From Candidatus Aminicenantota bacterium (GTDB lineage Bacteria > Acidobacteriota > Aminicenantia > UBA2199): a stretch of DNA of 6,470 bases. The stretch is taken from assembly GCA_029939015.1 (NCBI GenBank), contig JAOZTV010000182.1:1-6470 (forward strand). The letters run 5' to 3'. The notes under the pieces are model-generated. The model did no database searches. It saw only the letters and a list, made by a program, of their open reading frames with translations, and was not told the origin of the DNA. A program made the position numbers and the translations under genes. Shown here one piece after another: positions 1-5,153 of the stretch (positions within the stretch are counted from its first letter, which is position 1; each line of letters starts with the position of its first letter).

Positions 1-63
1 GAAGAAGATTGGTTCGATATCAAGTATAAAATCCAAGTTATTTTTACGCGAGCCCATAGTTTT

Positions 64-100
64 AAAAAGCCCAGTTAATAATTAGCTGGGCTTTTTTTTT
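64..100 (+). terminator. Rho-independent terminator of the upstream region
   Basis: The arm AAAAAGCCCAG (64-74) pairs perfectly with CTGGGCTTTTT (86-96), and the right arm runs into an uninterrupted T tract (92-100). The 11-nt loop can pair further inside (T76-A84, A77-T83, A78-T82). This is a textbook intrinsic terminator that separates the arsR-like gene from whatever lies to the left. The A-rich left arm would give a short T run on the opposite strand, so weak bidirectional activity is possible. No gene could be identified with confidence in positions 1-63. Confidence 0.9.
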
Positions 101-120
101 ATAATTCAAGATATTTTAAT

Positions 121-147
121 TCAGATCTAAATTCAATTTTGGTCTGA
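121..147. promoter_or_regulatory. Dyad upstream of the arsR-like promoter
   Basis: TCAGATC (121-127) and GGTCTGA (141-147) are inverted with a 13-nt spacer. All seven positions pair if one G-T wobble is allowed. The dyad sits 18 bp before the predicted -35 box. It could be an operator or activator site for the divergent-free arsR-like promoter, but a chance inverted repeat in AT-rich DNA is not excluded. Apart from this dyad, positions 101-165 show only AT-rich DNA. Confidence 0.25.
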
Positions 148-165
148 TTAAAATAAAAAATTTGT

Positions 166-194
166 TTGACAAATAAACGTAAATTGTATATTAT
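166..194 (+). promoter_or_regulatory. Sigma70-type promoter of the arsR-like gene with operator-like dyad over the -35
   Basis: A perfect -35 TTGACA (166-171) is followed by exactly 17 bp and a -10 TATTAT (189-194). A start about 7 nt downstream would fall at 200-202, which is the first base of the ATG at 202. The -35 is embedded in the perfect inverted repeat ATTTGT-TTG-ACAAAT (160-174). A repressor bound there would block RNA polymerase, as expected for an autoregulated ArsR-family gene. The promoter elements are read directly. The operator role is inferred. Confidence 0.7.
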
Positions 195-201
195 TATAAT
201 T

Positions 202-555
202 ATGAAAGTAAAGAATAATGAAATATTTGAAATACATGCTGATTTTTGTAAAACTCTTGCAAACCCTAAAAGATTAATAATTATAAATGCGTTGGAAAAA
301 CGTGAGATGTCTGTAGGTGAACTATCGAATCTTTTAGATACTTCACTTGCAACTACAAGTCAACATTTAAAAACTCTTAGAGATAAAGAAATTGTTAAAG
401 TAAGAAAAGAAGCACAAAAAGTTTATTATTACTTAAATGAAAAAGAAATTGTTACTGTCTGTAATAATATAAGAGAAATAATAATCAAAATTAATAAAAA
501 CAAAACTAATATGATTAAAAAAGATATTGACATATACAATTTAATTGAAGACTAA
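202..555 (+). CDS. ArsR/SmtB-family winged-helix transcriptional regulator
   Basis: This 117-residue protein has the full ArsR core. The segment around L19-A20-N21-P22-K23-R24 matches the family's 'LxxPxRLxIL' helix. V38-G39-E40-L41 opens the helix-turn-helix, S53-Q54-H55-L56-K57-x-L59 is the recognition helix, and the wing ends with V74-Y75-Y76-Y77-L78. ArsR proteins are cytoplasmic dimeric repressors released by metals, persulfides or redox change. There is no CxC metal motif in the recognition helix, so classic arsenic or cadmium sensing looks unlikely. The only cysteines are C16 (before helix 2) and C87 (C-terminal helix), a pair that could form a thiol sensor. The ATG at 202 is chosen because a TTG extension to 166 would begin inside the -35 box. 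No Shine-Dalgarno precedes it. It probably represses itself and the sulfur operon downstream, as the ArsR-type sHdrR does in sulfur-oxidising Hdr systems. That role is inferred. Confidence 0.88.
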   Translation: MKVKNNEIFEIHADFCKTLANPKRLIIINALEKREMSVGELSNLLDTSLATTSQHLKTLRDKEIVKVRKEAQKVYYYLNEKEIVTVCNNIREIIIKINKNKTNMIKKDIDIYNLIED

Positions 556-662
556 ATTTCACATCAATCCATAAAAACACAAACTTTTTCTATTGATTAA
601 ATTAAGCTATATTTCTCAATCTTTTCATTGGTTAAAAAAAAAATTATTTGTCTAAAAAACTG
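556..662. other. AT-rich intergenic segment without a clear terminator
   Basis: No ORF, RNA gene or GC-rich hairpin is visible between the arsR-like stop and the operon promoter. ATCAAT (563-568) and ATTGAT (592-597) form a weak dyad 23 nt apart. CAAT/ATTG (617-620/627-630) is a 4-bp stem followed by an A run rather than a T run. The arsR-like transcript may therefore read through into the operon. Confidence 0.4.
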
Positions 663-670
663 TTGACAAA
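647..670. promoter_or_regulatory. Candidate operator dyad overlapping the operon -35
   Basis: TTTGTC (647-652) and GACAAA (665-670) form a perfect 6-bp inverted repeat with a 12-nt spacer. The right half overlaps the -35 TTGACA. The arsR-like promoter also carries a TTTGT...ACAAA inverted repeat over its own -35, though there the spacer is only 3 nt. The shared sequence and position suggest that one regulator, the ArsR-like protein, binds both. The different spacing and the fact that part of the match is the -35 consensus itself weaken this. Confidence 0.35.
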
Positions 671-691
671 ATCCGTCCATTATCATAATAT
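663..691 (+). promoter_or_regulatory. Sigma70-type promoter of the sulfur/Hdr operon
   Basis: The -35 TTGACA (663-668) is perfect. A 17-bp spacer leads to the -10 candidate TAATAT (686-691). Transcription would start near 698, leaving a 5' UTR of about 65 nt before the ATG at 765. No other good promoter or terminator is seen between here and the window end, so one polycistronic message is likely. Confidence 0.65.
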
Positions 692-710
692 AGTACTTAA
701 GCAATTTCAT

Positions 711-732
711 AATAACGCAACATAGTGTTATT
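711..732 (+). promoter_or_regulatory. 5'-UTR hairpin of the operon mRNA
   Basis: AATAACGC (711-718) pairs with GTGTTATT (725-732) through eight positions, one of them G-U, around the loop AACATA. A competing pairing of GCAAT (701-705) with ATTGC (730-734) is also possible. The hairpin lies between the predicted transcription start and the ribosome binding site. It could stabilise the mRNA, act as an operator in DNA form, or have no role. It does not match a riboswitch class known to me. Confidence 0.35.
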
Positions 733-754
733 GCAAATATTAAACTAAGGAGAT

Positions 755-760
755 GGAGGA
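755..760 (+). promoter_or_regulatory. Ribosome binding site that fixes the DsrE-like start
   Basis: GGAGGA (755-760) lies 4 nt before ATG 765. The alternative ATG at 753 overlaps the other purine run, AAGGAGA (747-753), and so has no usable upstream site. This favours 765 and shortens the protein by four residues compared with the longest reading. Confidence 0.7.
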
Positions 761-764
761 TAAG

Positions 765-1181
765 ATGGAAAAAAAAATGTGTATGGCTTTGTTTAGCGGA
801 AGTATTGATAAGCTCACTGGAGCAGGAGTTATTTTAAGTGGTGCTGCCGTTGATGACATGGAAATTGATGTTTATGTTCTTTTAATGGGCGCAAGGGCTT
901 TTAAAAAAGAAAACGCTGACACTCTTAAAGAAATGGCAGAGTTTCCGAATGCAAAAGATGAATTTATGGCTTCATTAAAAAGATTAAATGTAAGACCATG
1001 GTTGGAGTTTTTTCGTGAAGCAAAAGAACTTACCAATGTGAAGATTCATATCTGTGGCCTGGCAGGAAAAATGTGGGGTGGAGAAAAAGTCGAAGATTTT
1101 GTAGATATAGTTGATGATATTTGTGGTATTAGTGAATATATTACAGCTGCTCAAGAAGCAGATGTACATTTGTTTATTTAA
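765..1181 (+). CDS. DsrE/DsrF-like family protein (putative sulfur-relay protein)
   Basis: The 138-residue product has the small alpha/beta layout of the DsrE/DsrF/YchN family. An N-terminal strand (C6 to F10) leads to a glycine-rich turn and an alanine-rich helix. The strand 'DVYVLLMG' (35-42) comes next. A late strand ends in a cysteine, V92-K93-I94-H95-I96-C97-G98, where family members carry the sulfur-accepting cysteine. The C-terminus, with A132-D133 followed by hydrophobic residues, is also family-like. C120 lies 23 residues after C97, and C6 is near the N-terminus. Characterised relatives carry persulfide sulfur on the conserved cysteine and exchange it with TusA, in the cytoplasm. The immediate tusA neighbour supports the same job here. 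It is the first gene of the operon. Which DsrE subfamily it belongs to, and whether it transfers sulfur, needs alignment and assay. Confidence 0.8.
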   Translation: MEKKMCMALFSGSIDKLTGAGVILSGAAVDDMEIDVYVLLMGARAFKKENADTLKEMAEFPNAKDEFMASLKRLNVRPWLEFFREAKELTNVKIHICGLAGKMWGGEKVEDFVDIVDDICGISEYITAAQEADVHLFI

Positions 1182-1210
1182 CAGGCATAGCCTGTACAGG
1201 CACGACCTGT
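1181..1210. repeat. Two tandem 15-bp palindromes (hairpin repeat)
   Basis: ACAGGC-ATA-GCCTGT (1181-1195) is a perfect inverted repeat. It is directly followed by ACAGG-CACGA-CCTGT (1196-1210), which agrees with it at 12 of 15 positions. The junction GCCTGTACAGGC (1190-1201) is itself a perfect 12-bp palindrome, so the RNA can fold as two small hairpins or one central one. The element starts at the last base of the DsrE-like stop codon. It ends 12 nt before the tusA Shine-Dalgarno and is more GC-rich than its surroundings. It resembles a dispersed intergenic palindromic repeat and lacks a T tract, so it is not a terminator. Confidence 0.8.
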
Positions 1211-1234
1211 AGGAATTAAAATAAGGAGAATATA

Positions 1235-1483
1235 ATGTCAGAAGAATTAAATGATTTAAAAGTTGATGAAGTTATTGATGCAAGAGGTACAGCATGTCCG
1301 GGACCACTGCTAGCTGCAAAAAAAGCAATTGCAGGCTTGGAGTCTGGTGGAATTATGGAAGTATTAACTGCTGATGAAGGATCTAAGAGAGATATACCCA
1401 AATGGGCAAAAAAGAAAGGACATGAGTATCTTGGCGATCTTGAAAAAGACGGCTATTATAGAATGTTTTTAAAAAAAAAGTAG
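1235..1483 (+). CDS. tusA: TusA-family sulfur carrier protein
   Basis: This 82-residue protein shows the TusA/SirA/YeeD signature. The segment D15-A16-R17-G18-x-x-C21-P22-G23-P24-L25-L26 contains the CPxP motif, and a helix with A27-A28-K29-K30 follows. The later D47-E48-G49-S50 and the P55-x-W57-A58-K59 stretch fit the second half of the beta-alpha-beta-alpha-beta-beta fold. Cys21 is the residue that holds the persulfide in TusA proteins. AAGGAG (1223-1228) precedes the ATG by 6 nt, a strong translation signal. The protein has a short acidic N-terminal extension of about ten residues compared with minimal TusA. Placement between a DsrE-like protein and Hdr-like flavoproteins points to sulfur delivery in dissimilatory metabolism rather than tRNA thiolation. 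That is inference from context. The stop (1481-1483) follows a run of nine A residues. Confidence 0.93.
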   Translation: MSEELNDLKVDEVIDARGTACPGPLLAAKKAIAGLESGGIMEVLTADEGSKRDIPKWAKKKGHEYLGDLEKDGYYRMFLKKK

Positions 1484-1489
1484 GCTGAT

Positions 1490-1915
1490 ATGAGCAATAA
1501 GGAGCTTAAGGCAAAACCAAAGATCCTTGTATTTTCAACTGAGAAAATATCTGATCTTGCAATAGATATGGCTGGATTATTAAAAATGTATTATCCTGCG
1601 ACTGCTTATACAATTGTTCTTCCCTGTTCGAGTGGAGTAAAGCCTCAGTGGATTTTACATGCTTTAAAAAAAGGGTTCGACGGTGTATTTATTGCTGCTG
1701 ACGGAACAGACTGTCCCTATAGTGAAAAATGCACTAAATGGACAGGCGATATAGTAAGCAAAACTCATTTAATGATGAAAGAGGAGAAGATACTACCATC
1801 AAGATTGAAAATGGCAGCTATATGTTCTGTATGCTCCGAGGCGTTTGTAAAGCATATTAAGACATTCTATTCAGAATTGTCTAAATTAAAAGAGGAAGGT
1901 TCTAATAATGGATAA
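1490..1915 (+). CDS. MvhD/FrhD-like hydrogenase iron-sulfur subunit, stand-alone, with altered cysteines
   Basis: The 141-residue protein matches the MvhD (methyl-viologen-reducing hydrogenase delta subunit) family. P45-C46-S47-S48-G49-V50-x-P52 followed by I55-L56-x-A58 and G62-F63-D64-G65-V66 is the family core, and D74-C75-x-Y77 corresponds to its 'GDCHY' motif. MvhD normally carries a [2Fe-2S] cluster and passes electrons to HdrA. Compared with that pattern, the N-terminal CxxC (expected around residues 16-19) and the cysteine five residues before C75 (here A70) are absent. C81 and the pair C112/C115 are extra. A cluster may still form with a different ligand set. In SRB QmoB this domain is fused to the C-terminus, whereas here it is a separate gene upstream. 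The start lies 6 nt after the tusA stop with only a weak ribosome site, suggesting translational coupling. The gene overlaps the next by 8 nt. Confidence 0.82.
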   Translation: MSNKELKAKPKILVFSTEKISDLAIDMAGLLKMYYPATAYTIVLPCSSGVKPQWILHALKKGFDGVFIAADGTDCPYSEKCTKWTGDIVSKTHLMMKEEKILPSRLKMAAICSVCSEAFVKHIKTFYSELSKLKEEGSNNG

Positions 1916-3209
1916 CCAAGATAAGGTTCAAAAATTTGATGTTATGGTTATAGGGGGTGGTATCGCTGGAGAAGAGGCTGCCCTGAATTTAGCGAAGATG
2001 GGATTCAAAATTATTTTGGTAGAAAAAGACTATTCAATTGGTGGAAAAATGGTTCATTTAAGTAAGGTTTTTCCAACGCTTGACTGTTCTGCATGTATCA
2101 CTACTCCTAAGATGTCTGAAACTACAAGAGAACCGAATATAACAATTAAAACCTATAGTGAAATTAAGGAAATTGAAAAATCAGGCAATCATTTTATTGG
2201 AAAAATAATTAAAAAACCAAGATTTGTAGATGAGGATACATGTACCGGTTGTCAATTATGCGAAGATGTATGTCCTGTCAGTGTTGACGATCAATACCAA
2301 TATGATTTGGTAGGTAGAAAGGCGATATATATTCCTTTTGCTATTGCACTTCCAAAGGTTGCAGCAATTGATCTTGATAATTGTATTCTATGCGGGGCTT
2401 GTGAAAAGGTATGTCCTGCAAATTCTATAGACTTTACTGAAAAACCCGAAGAAATTCTTTTTGAAGTAACATCAGTCTTAATCGCAACTGGTTTTAATTT
2501 ATTTGATGCTGGCAAAAAAGTTGAATATGGTTATGGCAGGTATAAAAATGTTATACACGCAATGCAGATGGAGAGACAACTTGTACCGACTAGACCATTT
2601 AATACTGTTTTAAGACCAAAAGATGGAAAGAGCCCTGATAATATAGCCTATGTTCTCTGTACTGGCTCTCGGGATAAGTCTGTTGGTAATCCAATATGTT
2701 CACAGATATGTTGTATGTATTCAATAAAACAGGCACAGTTATTAATGGGAGCTCTGCCCATGGCAGATGTAACAATATATTATATTGATATTAGAGCTTA
2801 TGGAAAAGGTTTTCAGGAATTTTATCAGCAGACAAAGGATATGGATGTTGAATTTGTAAAAGGTAAAATTGCAAAAATAGAAGAAAAAGAAGATGGCAAT
2901 CTGGAACTTTTCTATGAAGATATTGAAAATGGTGGAAAGGTAAAAACGGCTGAGCACGATATGGTTGTATTAGCTGTCGGTTTATTGCCAAATAATGAAA
3001 TAGCTTCGGTATTTAAAGATGAAGAGCTTGAACTTGATCCATTTAATTATATAAAACAAAAGGATAAATTAATAAATCCGGCATTAACGTCAATAGATGG
3101 CGTTTTTGTGGCTGGAACTGCCGCCAGTCCTATGGATATACCCGATACGATACTATCAGCAGGTGCAGCCTCTGCAGAAGTTGCAGGTTATATAAGGAGC
3201 CTGAAATGA
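1908..3209 (+). CDS. HdrA/QmoA-like FAD and iron-sulfur oxidoreductase
   Basis: This 433-residue soluble flavoprotein begins almost at once with the FAD Rossmann motif G16-G17-G18-I19-A20-G21 and the acidic E39 that ends the second strand. G45-G46-K47 and F55-P56-T57-L58-D59-C60-S61-A62-C63 are the HdrA flavin-site motifs. An inserted two-cluster ferredoxin follows, with C112/C115/C118/C122 and C159/C162/C165/C169, each set in the CxxCxxCxxxCP form. C251, C264 and C268-C269 match HdrA's 'CTGSR...CSxxCC' region, and G-V-F-V-A-G near the end closes the FAD fold. HdrA proteins pass electrons between a hydrogenase-type or MvhD partner, Fe-S proteins and a quinone or disulfide site. It lacks the N-terminal and C-terminal Fe-S domains of full HdrA. 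Its size fits QmoA, but the flavin-site cysteine motif is HdrA-type. A purine-rich ribosome site (about 1891-1899) and the 8-nt overlap suggest coupled translation. Confidence 0.88.
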   Translation: MDNQDKVQKFDVMVIGGGIAGEEAALNLAKMGFKIILVEKDYSIGGKMVHLSKVFPTLDCSACITTPKMSETTREPNITIKTYSEIKEIEKSGNHFIGKIIKKPRFVDEDTCTGCQLCEDVCPVSVDDQYQYDLVGRKAIYIPFAIALPKVAAIDLDNCILCGACEKVCPANSIDFTEKPEEILFEVTSVLIATGFNLFDAGKKVEYGYGRYKNVIHAMQMERQLVPTRPFNTVLRPKDGKSPDNIAYVLCTGSRDKSVGNPICSQICCMYSIKQAQLLMGALPMADVTIYYIDIRAYGKGFQEFYQQTKDMDVEFVKGKIAKIEEKEDGNLELFYEDIENGGKVKTAEHDMVVLAVGLLPNNEIASVFKDEELELDPFNYIKQKDKLINPALTSIDGVFVAGTAASPMDIPDTILSAGAASAEVAGYIRSLK

Positions 3210-5149
3210 AAGAGAAAATAGGTGTTTATATTTGTCATTGTGGATCAAATATTTCAGATTATGTAGATGTGGACAAGGTAAGAGATGAGATAGAAAAAAT
3301 TAATGGAGTTGTGCTTTCCAAGACTACAATGTTTGCCTGTGCTGATTCTACACAGCGGGAGATTAAAGAGGATATAGAGAAGAATAAACTTGATGGATTA
3401 GTTGTAGCATCATGTTCACCAACTCTTCATCTGCCAACCTTTAGAAATGTGGCATTAAGAGCAGGGCTTAATCCTTATAATTATATACAGGTAAATATTA
3501 GAGAACAAGGTTCCTGGGCACATTCAGATGATAAAGTCGGAGCTACAGATAAGGCTATTCAAATGATAAAGGCAGGAATTACAAAAACTTTTCATTCTAA
3601 AGCTTTAGAACCAATTAAAATATCTGCATTAAATTCAGTTGCAATTATTGGCGCTGGTATAGCTGGATTAAGAGCAGCAAGAGAACTTGCAGAAGTCGGT
3701 ACAAAGGTTTACCTGATAGAGAAAGATTCTTTTGTTGGAGGTAGAGTTTCTCAATGGGGCAAAATGTGTTCAGAAAGAAGAGCAGGAGAAAGCCTGATAC
3801 GAAGGCTGTATAAGAAGGTAGAAGAAGAGGATAATATTGATTTATTTCTCAATACAGAAATAAAAAAAATTTCAGGAAATGTCGGGAATTTTATTTTAGA
3901 AGTTGATGTTCATCCAAGATATATAAAAGATAATGCAAAAAAAGAAAGATTAGATAAATTGATTGAAGAATTAGATCCTGTAGTAAACGATGAGTATAAT
4001 TTTAATATTGTAAAAAGAAAGGCAATCTATAAAAATTATGAAGTTGCTATTCCAGATATTCCGGTTATTGATCTTGGTGCCTTTGATCAAAAAAGTGTTT
4101 TAGTAGAAAAATATAAGGACTGTATAGACTTAAACCAGAAAACTGAAAAGAAAGAATTAAACATAGGTGCCGTTATTGTCAGTACCGGCTTTGATCCTTA
4201 TGAACCAGAAAAAGGAGAATATTCTTATAAAGAGAATGAAAGTATAGTCACTTTTCAGGAATTTGAAAGGATTATTGAATTAAATCATGATAAGGAATTT
4301 ATCTATAAGGGTAAAAATATTAAAAACATTGCATATATATATTGTGTTGGAAGCTGTGCAGAGAGTGGAGAAAACCAATATTGTTCCCGAATATGTTGTA
4401 CTAGAACAATTGCAGTATCAACTCATTTAAAAGAAGACAATCCTGAAATCCAAAATTATCATTTATACCGCCAGATAAGAACTTATGGAAAACAGGAAAT
4501 CATGTTTGATGATGCCTTAAAAGGTGGTGATATTTTTATGAAGTTTGACGACGATGACCCTCCTATTGTTAAAGTTGATAATGGTAAAACAATTGTAACT
4601 ATTAATGATCTTCTAACTGATAAAGAAACTATTGAATTAGAACCTGATCTAACTGTTCTAGTAACAGGGATGAAATCAAGAAAAGACAGTAAGGATATAA
4701 GTAAAATATTAAAAATTCCTGTTGGAAGAGATAAGTTCTTTAATGAAGCTCATCCAAAATTAAGACCGGTTGAGACAGTTATTGACGGAGTATTTATTGC
4801 CGGTGCATGTCAGGGACCAAAGAGTATATCTGAATCAATAAAATCGGCATTATCTGCAGCTTCTAAGGCTTATTCATTAATCAATAAAGGAGAGATTGAA
4901 TTAGAGCCTACTTTAGCTAAAATTGATTCTAAAGTATGTGATGGTTGCGGAGAATGTTTTGATGTCTGTCCTTTTAATGCAATAATAAAAGTTGAAAATC
5001 AAGATAAAATCATTGCAGAAATAAATGAATCAAGCTGTAAAGGTTGTGGAATATGTACACCTGTATGTGCGGTTGATGCAATTGATATAATTGGATATAC
5101 AAATAATGAAATCAAAGGAATGATAGATTCATTGTTGGATGTGGAGTAA
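3206..5149 (+). CDS. HdrA/QmoB-like FAD and iron-sulfur oxidoreductase with degenerate inserted ferredoxin
   Basis: The 647-residue protein starts with the HdrA N-terminal domain: G6-V7-Y8-I9-C10-H11-C12-G13, C45, and A68-S69-C70-S71-P72. The FAD Rossmann motif is G149-A150-G151-I152-A153-G154, followed by G-G-R. C380, C384, C393 and C397-C398 are the HdrA cysteine region. Two C-terminal [4Fe-4S] motifs lie at C578/C581/C584/C588 and C611/C614/C617/C621, the last lacking the usual proline. Between about 234 and 320 the shape of HdrA's inserted ferredoxin remains (K270-R271-K272-A273-I274-Y275, P286-V287-I288-D289), but only C306 is left, so it cannot bind those clusters. The flavin-site CSxC motif is also missing, leaving C188. 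Position and partners suggest a QmoB role without the fused MvhD domain. It probably pairs with the preceding HdrA-like protein. TAAGGAG (3193-3199) precedes the ATG, and the genes overlap by 4 nt (ATGA). Confidence 0.88.
   Translation: MKEKIGVYICHCGSNISDYVDVDKVRDEIEKINGVVLSKTTMFACADSTQREIKEDIEKNKLDGLVVASCSPTLHLPTFRNVALRAGLNPYNYIQVNIREQGSWAHSDDKVGATDKAIQMIKAGITKTFHSKALEPIKISALNSVAIIGAGIAGLRAARELAEVGTKVYLIEKDSFVGGRVSQWGKMCSERRAGESLIRRLYKKVEEEDNIDLFLNTEIKKISGNVGNFILEVDVHPRYIKDNAKKERLDKLIEELDPVVNDEYNFNIVKRKAIYKNYEVAIPDIPVIDLGAFDQKSVLVEKYKDCIDLNQKTEKKELNIGAVIVSTGFDPYEPEKGEYSYKENESIVTFQEFERIIELNHDKEFIYKGKNIKNIAYIYCVGSCAESGENQYCSRICCTRTIAVSTHLKEDNPEIQNYHLYRQIRTYGKQEIMFDDALKGGDIFMKFDDDDPPIVKVDNGKTIVTINDLLTDKETIELEPDLTVLVTGMKSRKDSKDISKILKIPVGRDKFFNEAHPKLRPVETVIDGVFIAGACQGPKSISESIKSALSAASKAYSLINKGEIELEPTLAKIDSKVCDGCGECFDVCPFNAIIKVENQDKIIAEINESSCKGCGICTPVCAVDAIDIIGYTNNEIKGMIDSLLDVE
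5143..5146 (+). promoter_or_regulatory. Ribosome binding site inside the end of the second HdrA-like gene
   Basis: GGAG (5143-5146) lies 7 nt before ATG 5154. The upstream in-frame ATG at 5139 overlaps the HdrA-like gene and has no purine-rich site in front of it. Start 5154 is therefore preferred, giving a 4-nt gap after the preceding stop. Confidence 0.6.
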
Positions 5150-5153
5150 AGCT

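Noticed and set aside
8..35. tRNA 3'-end look-alike: GG-TTCGATA loop followed at the right distance by CCA.
   Set aside because: The T-stem would have a mismatch and no C61, and the acceptor strand would be all A/T. No matching 5' half can be checked. Best taken as coincidence.
1..78. Possible partial gene end at the left edge: the + strand is open in frame 1 to a TAA at 76-78, frame 3 stops at 27-29, and the minus strand reads MGSRKNN... from an ATG near 57.
   Set aside because: None resembles a known protein. The frame 1 stop lies inside the terminator loop and the minus-strand ATG has no ribosome site. The fragment is too short to choose between them.
166..201. TTG start giving the ArsR-like protein 12 extra residues.
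   Set aside because: The codon is inside the -35 TTGACA and the added residues do not match the ArsR family. The ATG at 202 begins where the family N-terminus is expected.
617..640. Terminator for the arsR-like gene (CAAT-CTTTTC-ATTG stem).
   Set aside because: The stem has four weak pairs and is followed by A residues, not T residues.
753..764. ATG 753 as start of the DsrE-like protein.
   Set aside because: It overlaps the AAGGAGA run. ATG 765 has a properly placed GGAGGA.
1466..1492. tusA and the MvhD-like gene are in the same frame, separated by TAG GCT GAT, just after a run of nine A residues. Stop readthrough or frameshifting to make a fusion was considered.
   Set aside because: Same-frame neighbours occur by chance one time in three. 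The MvhD-like gene has its own ATG, and nothing else suggests UAG recoding. Slippage would leave the shared frame.
984..2991. Minus-strand open frames at 984-1169, 1216-1401, 2291-2515 and 2742-2991, and another at 5421-5615.
   Set aside because: They lie opposite well-supported genes and have no recognisable motifs or ribosome sites. They are shadows of the + strand genes.
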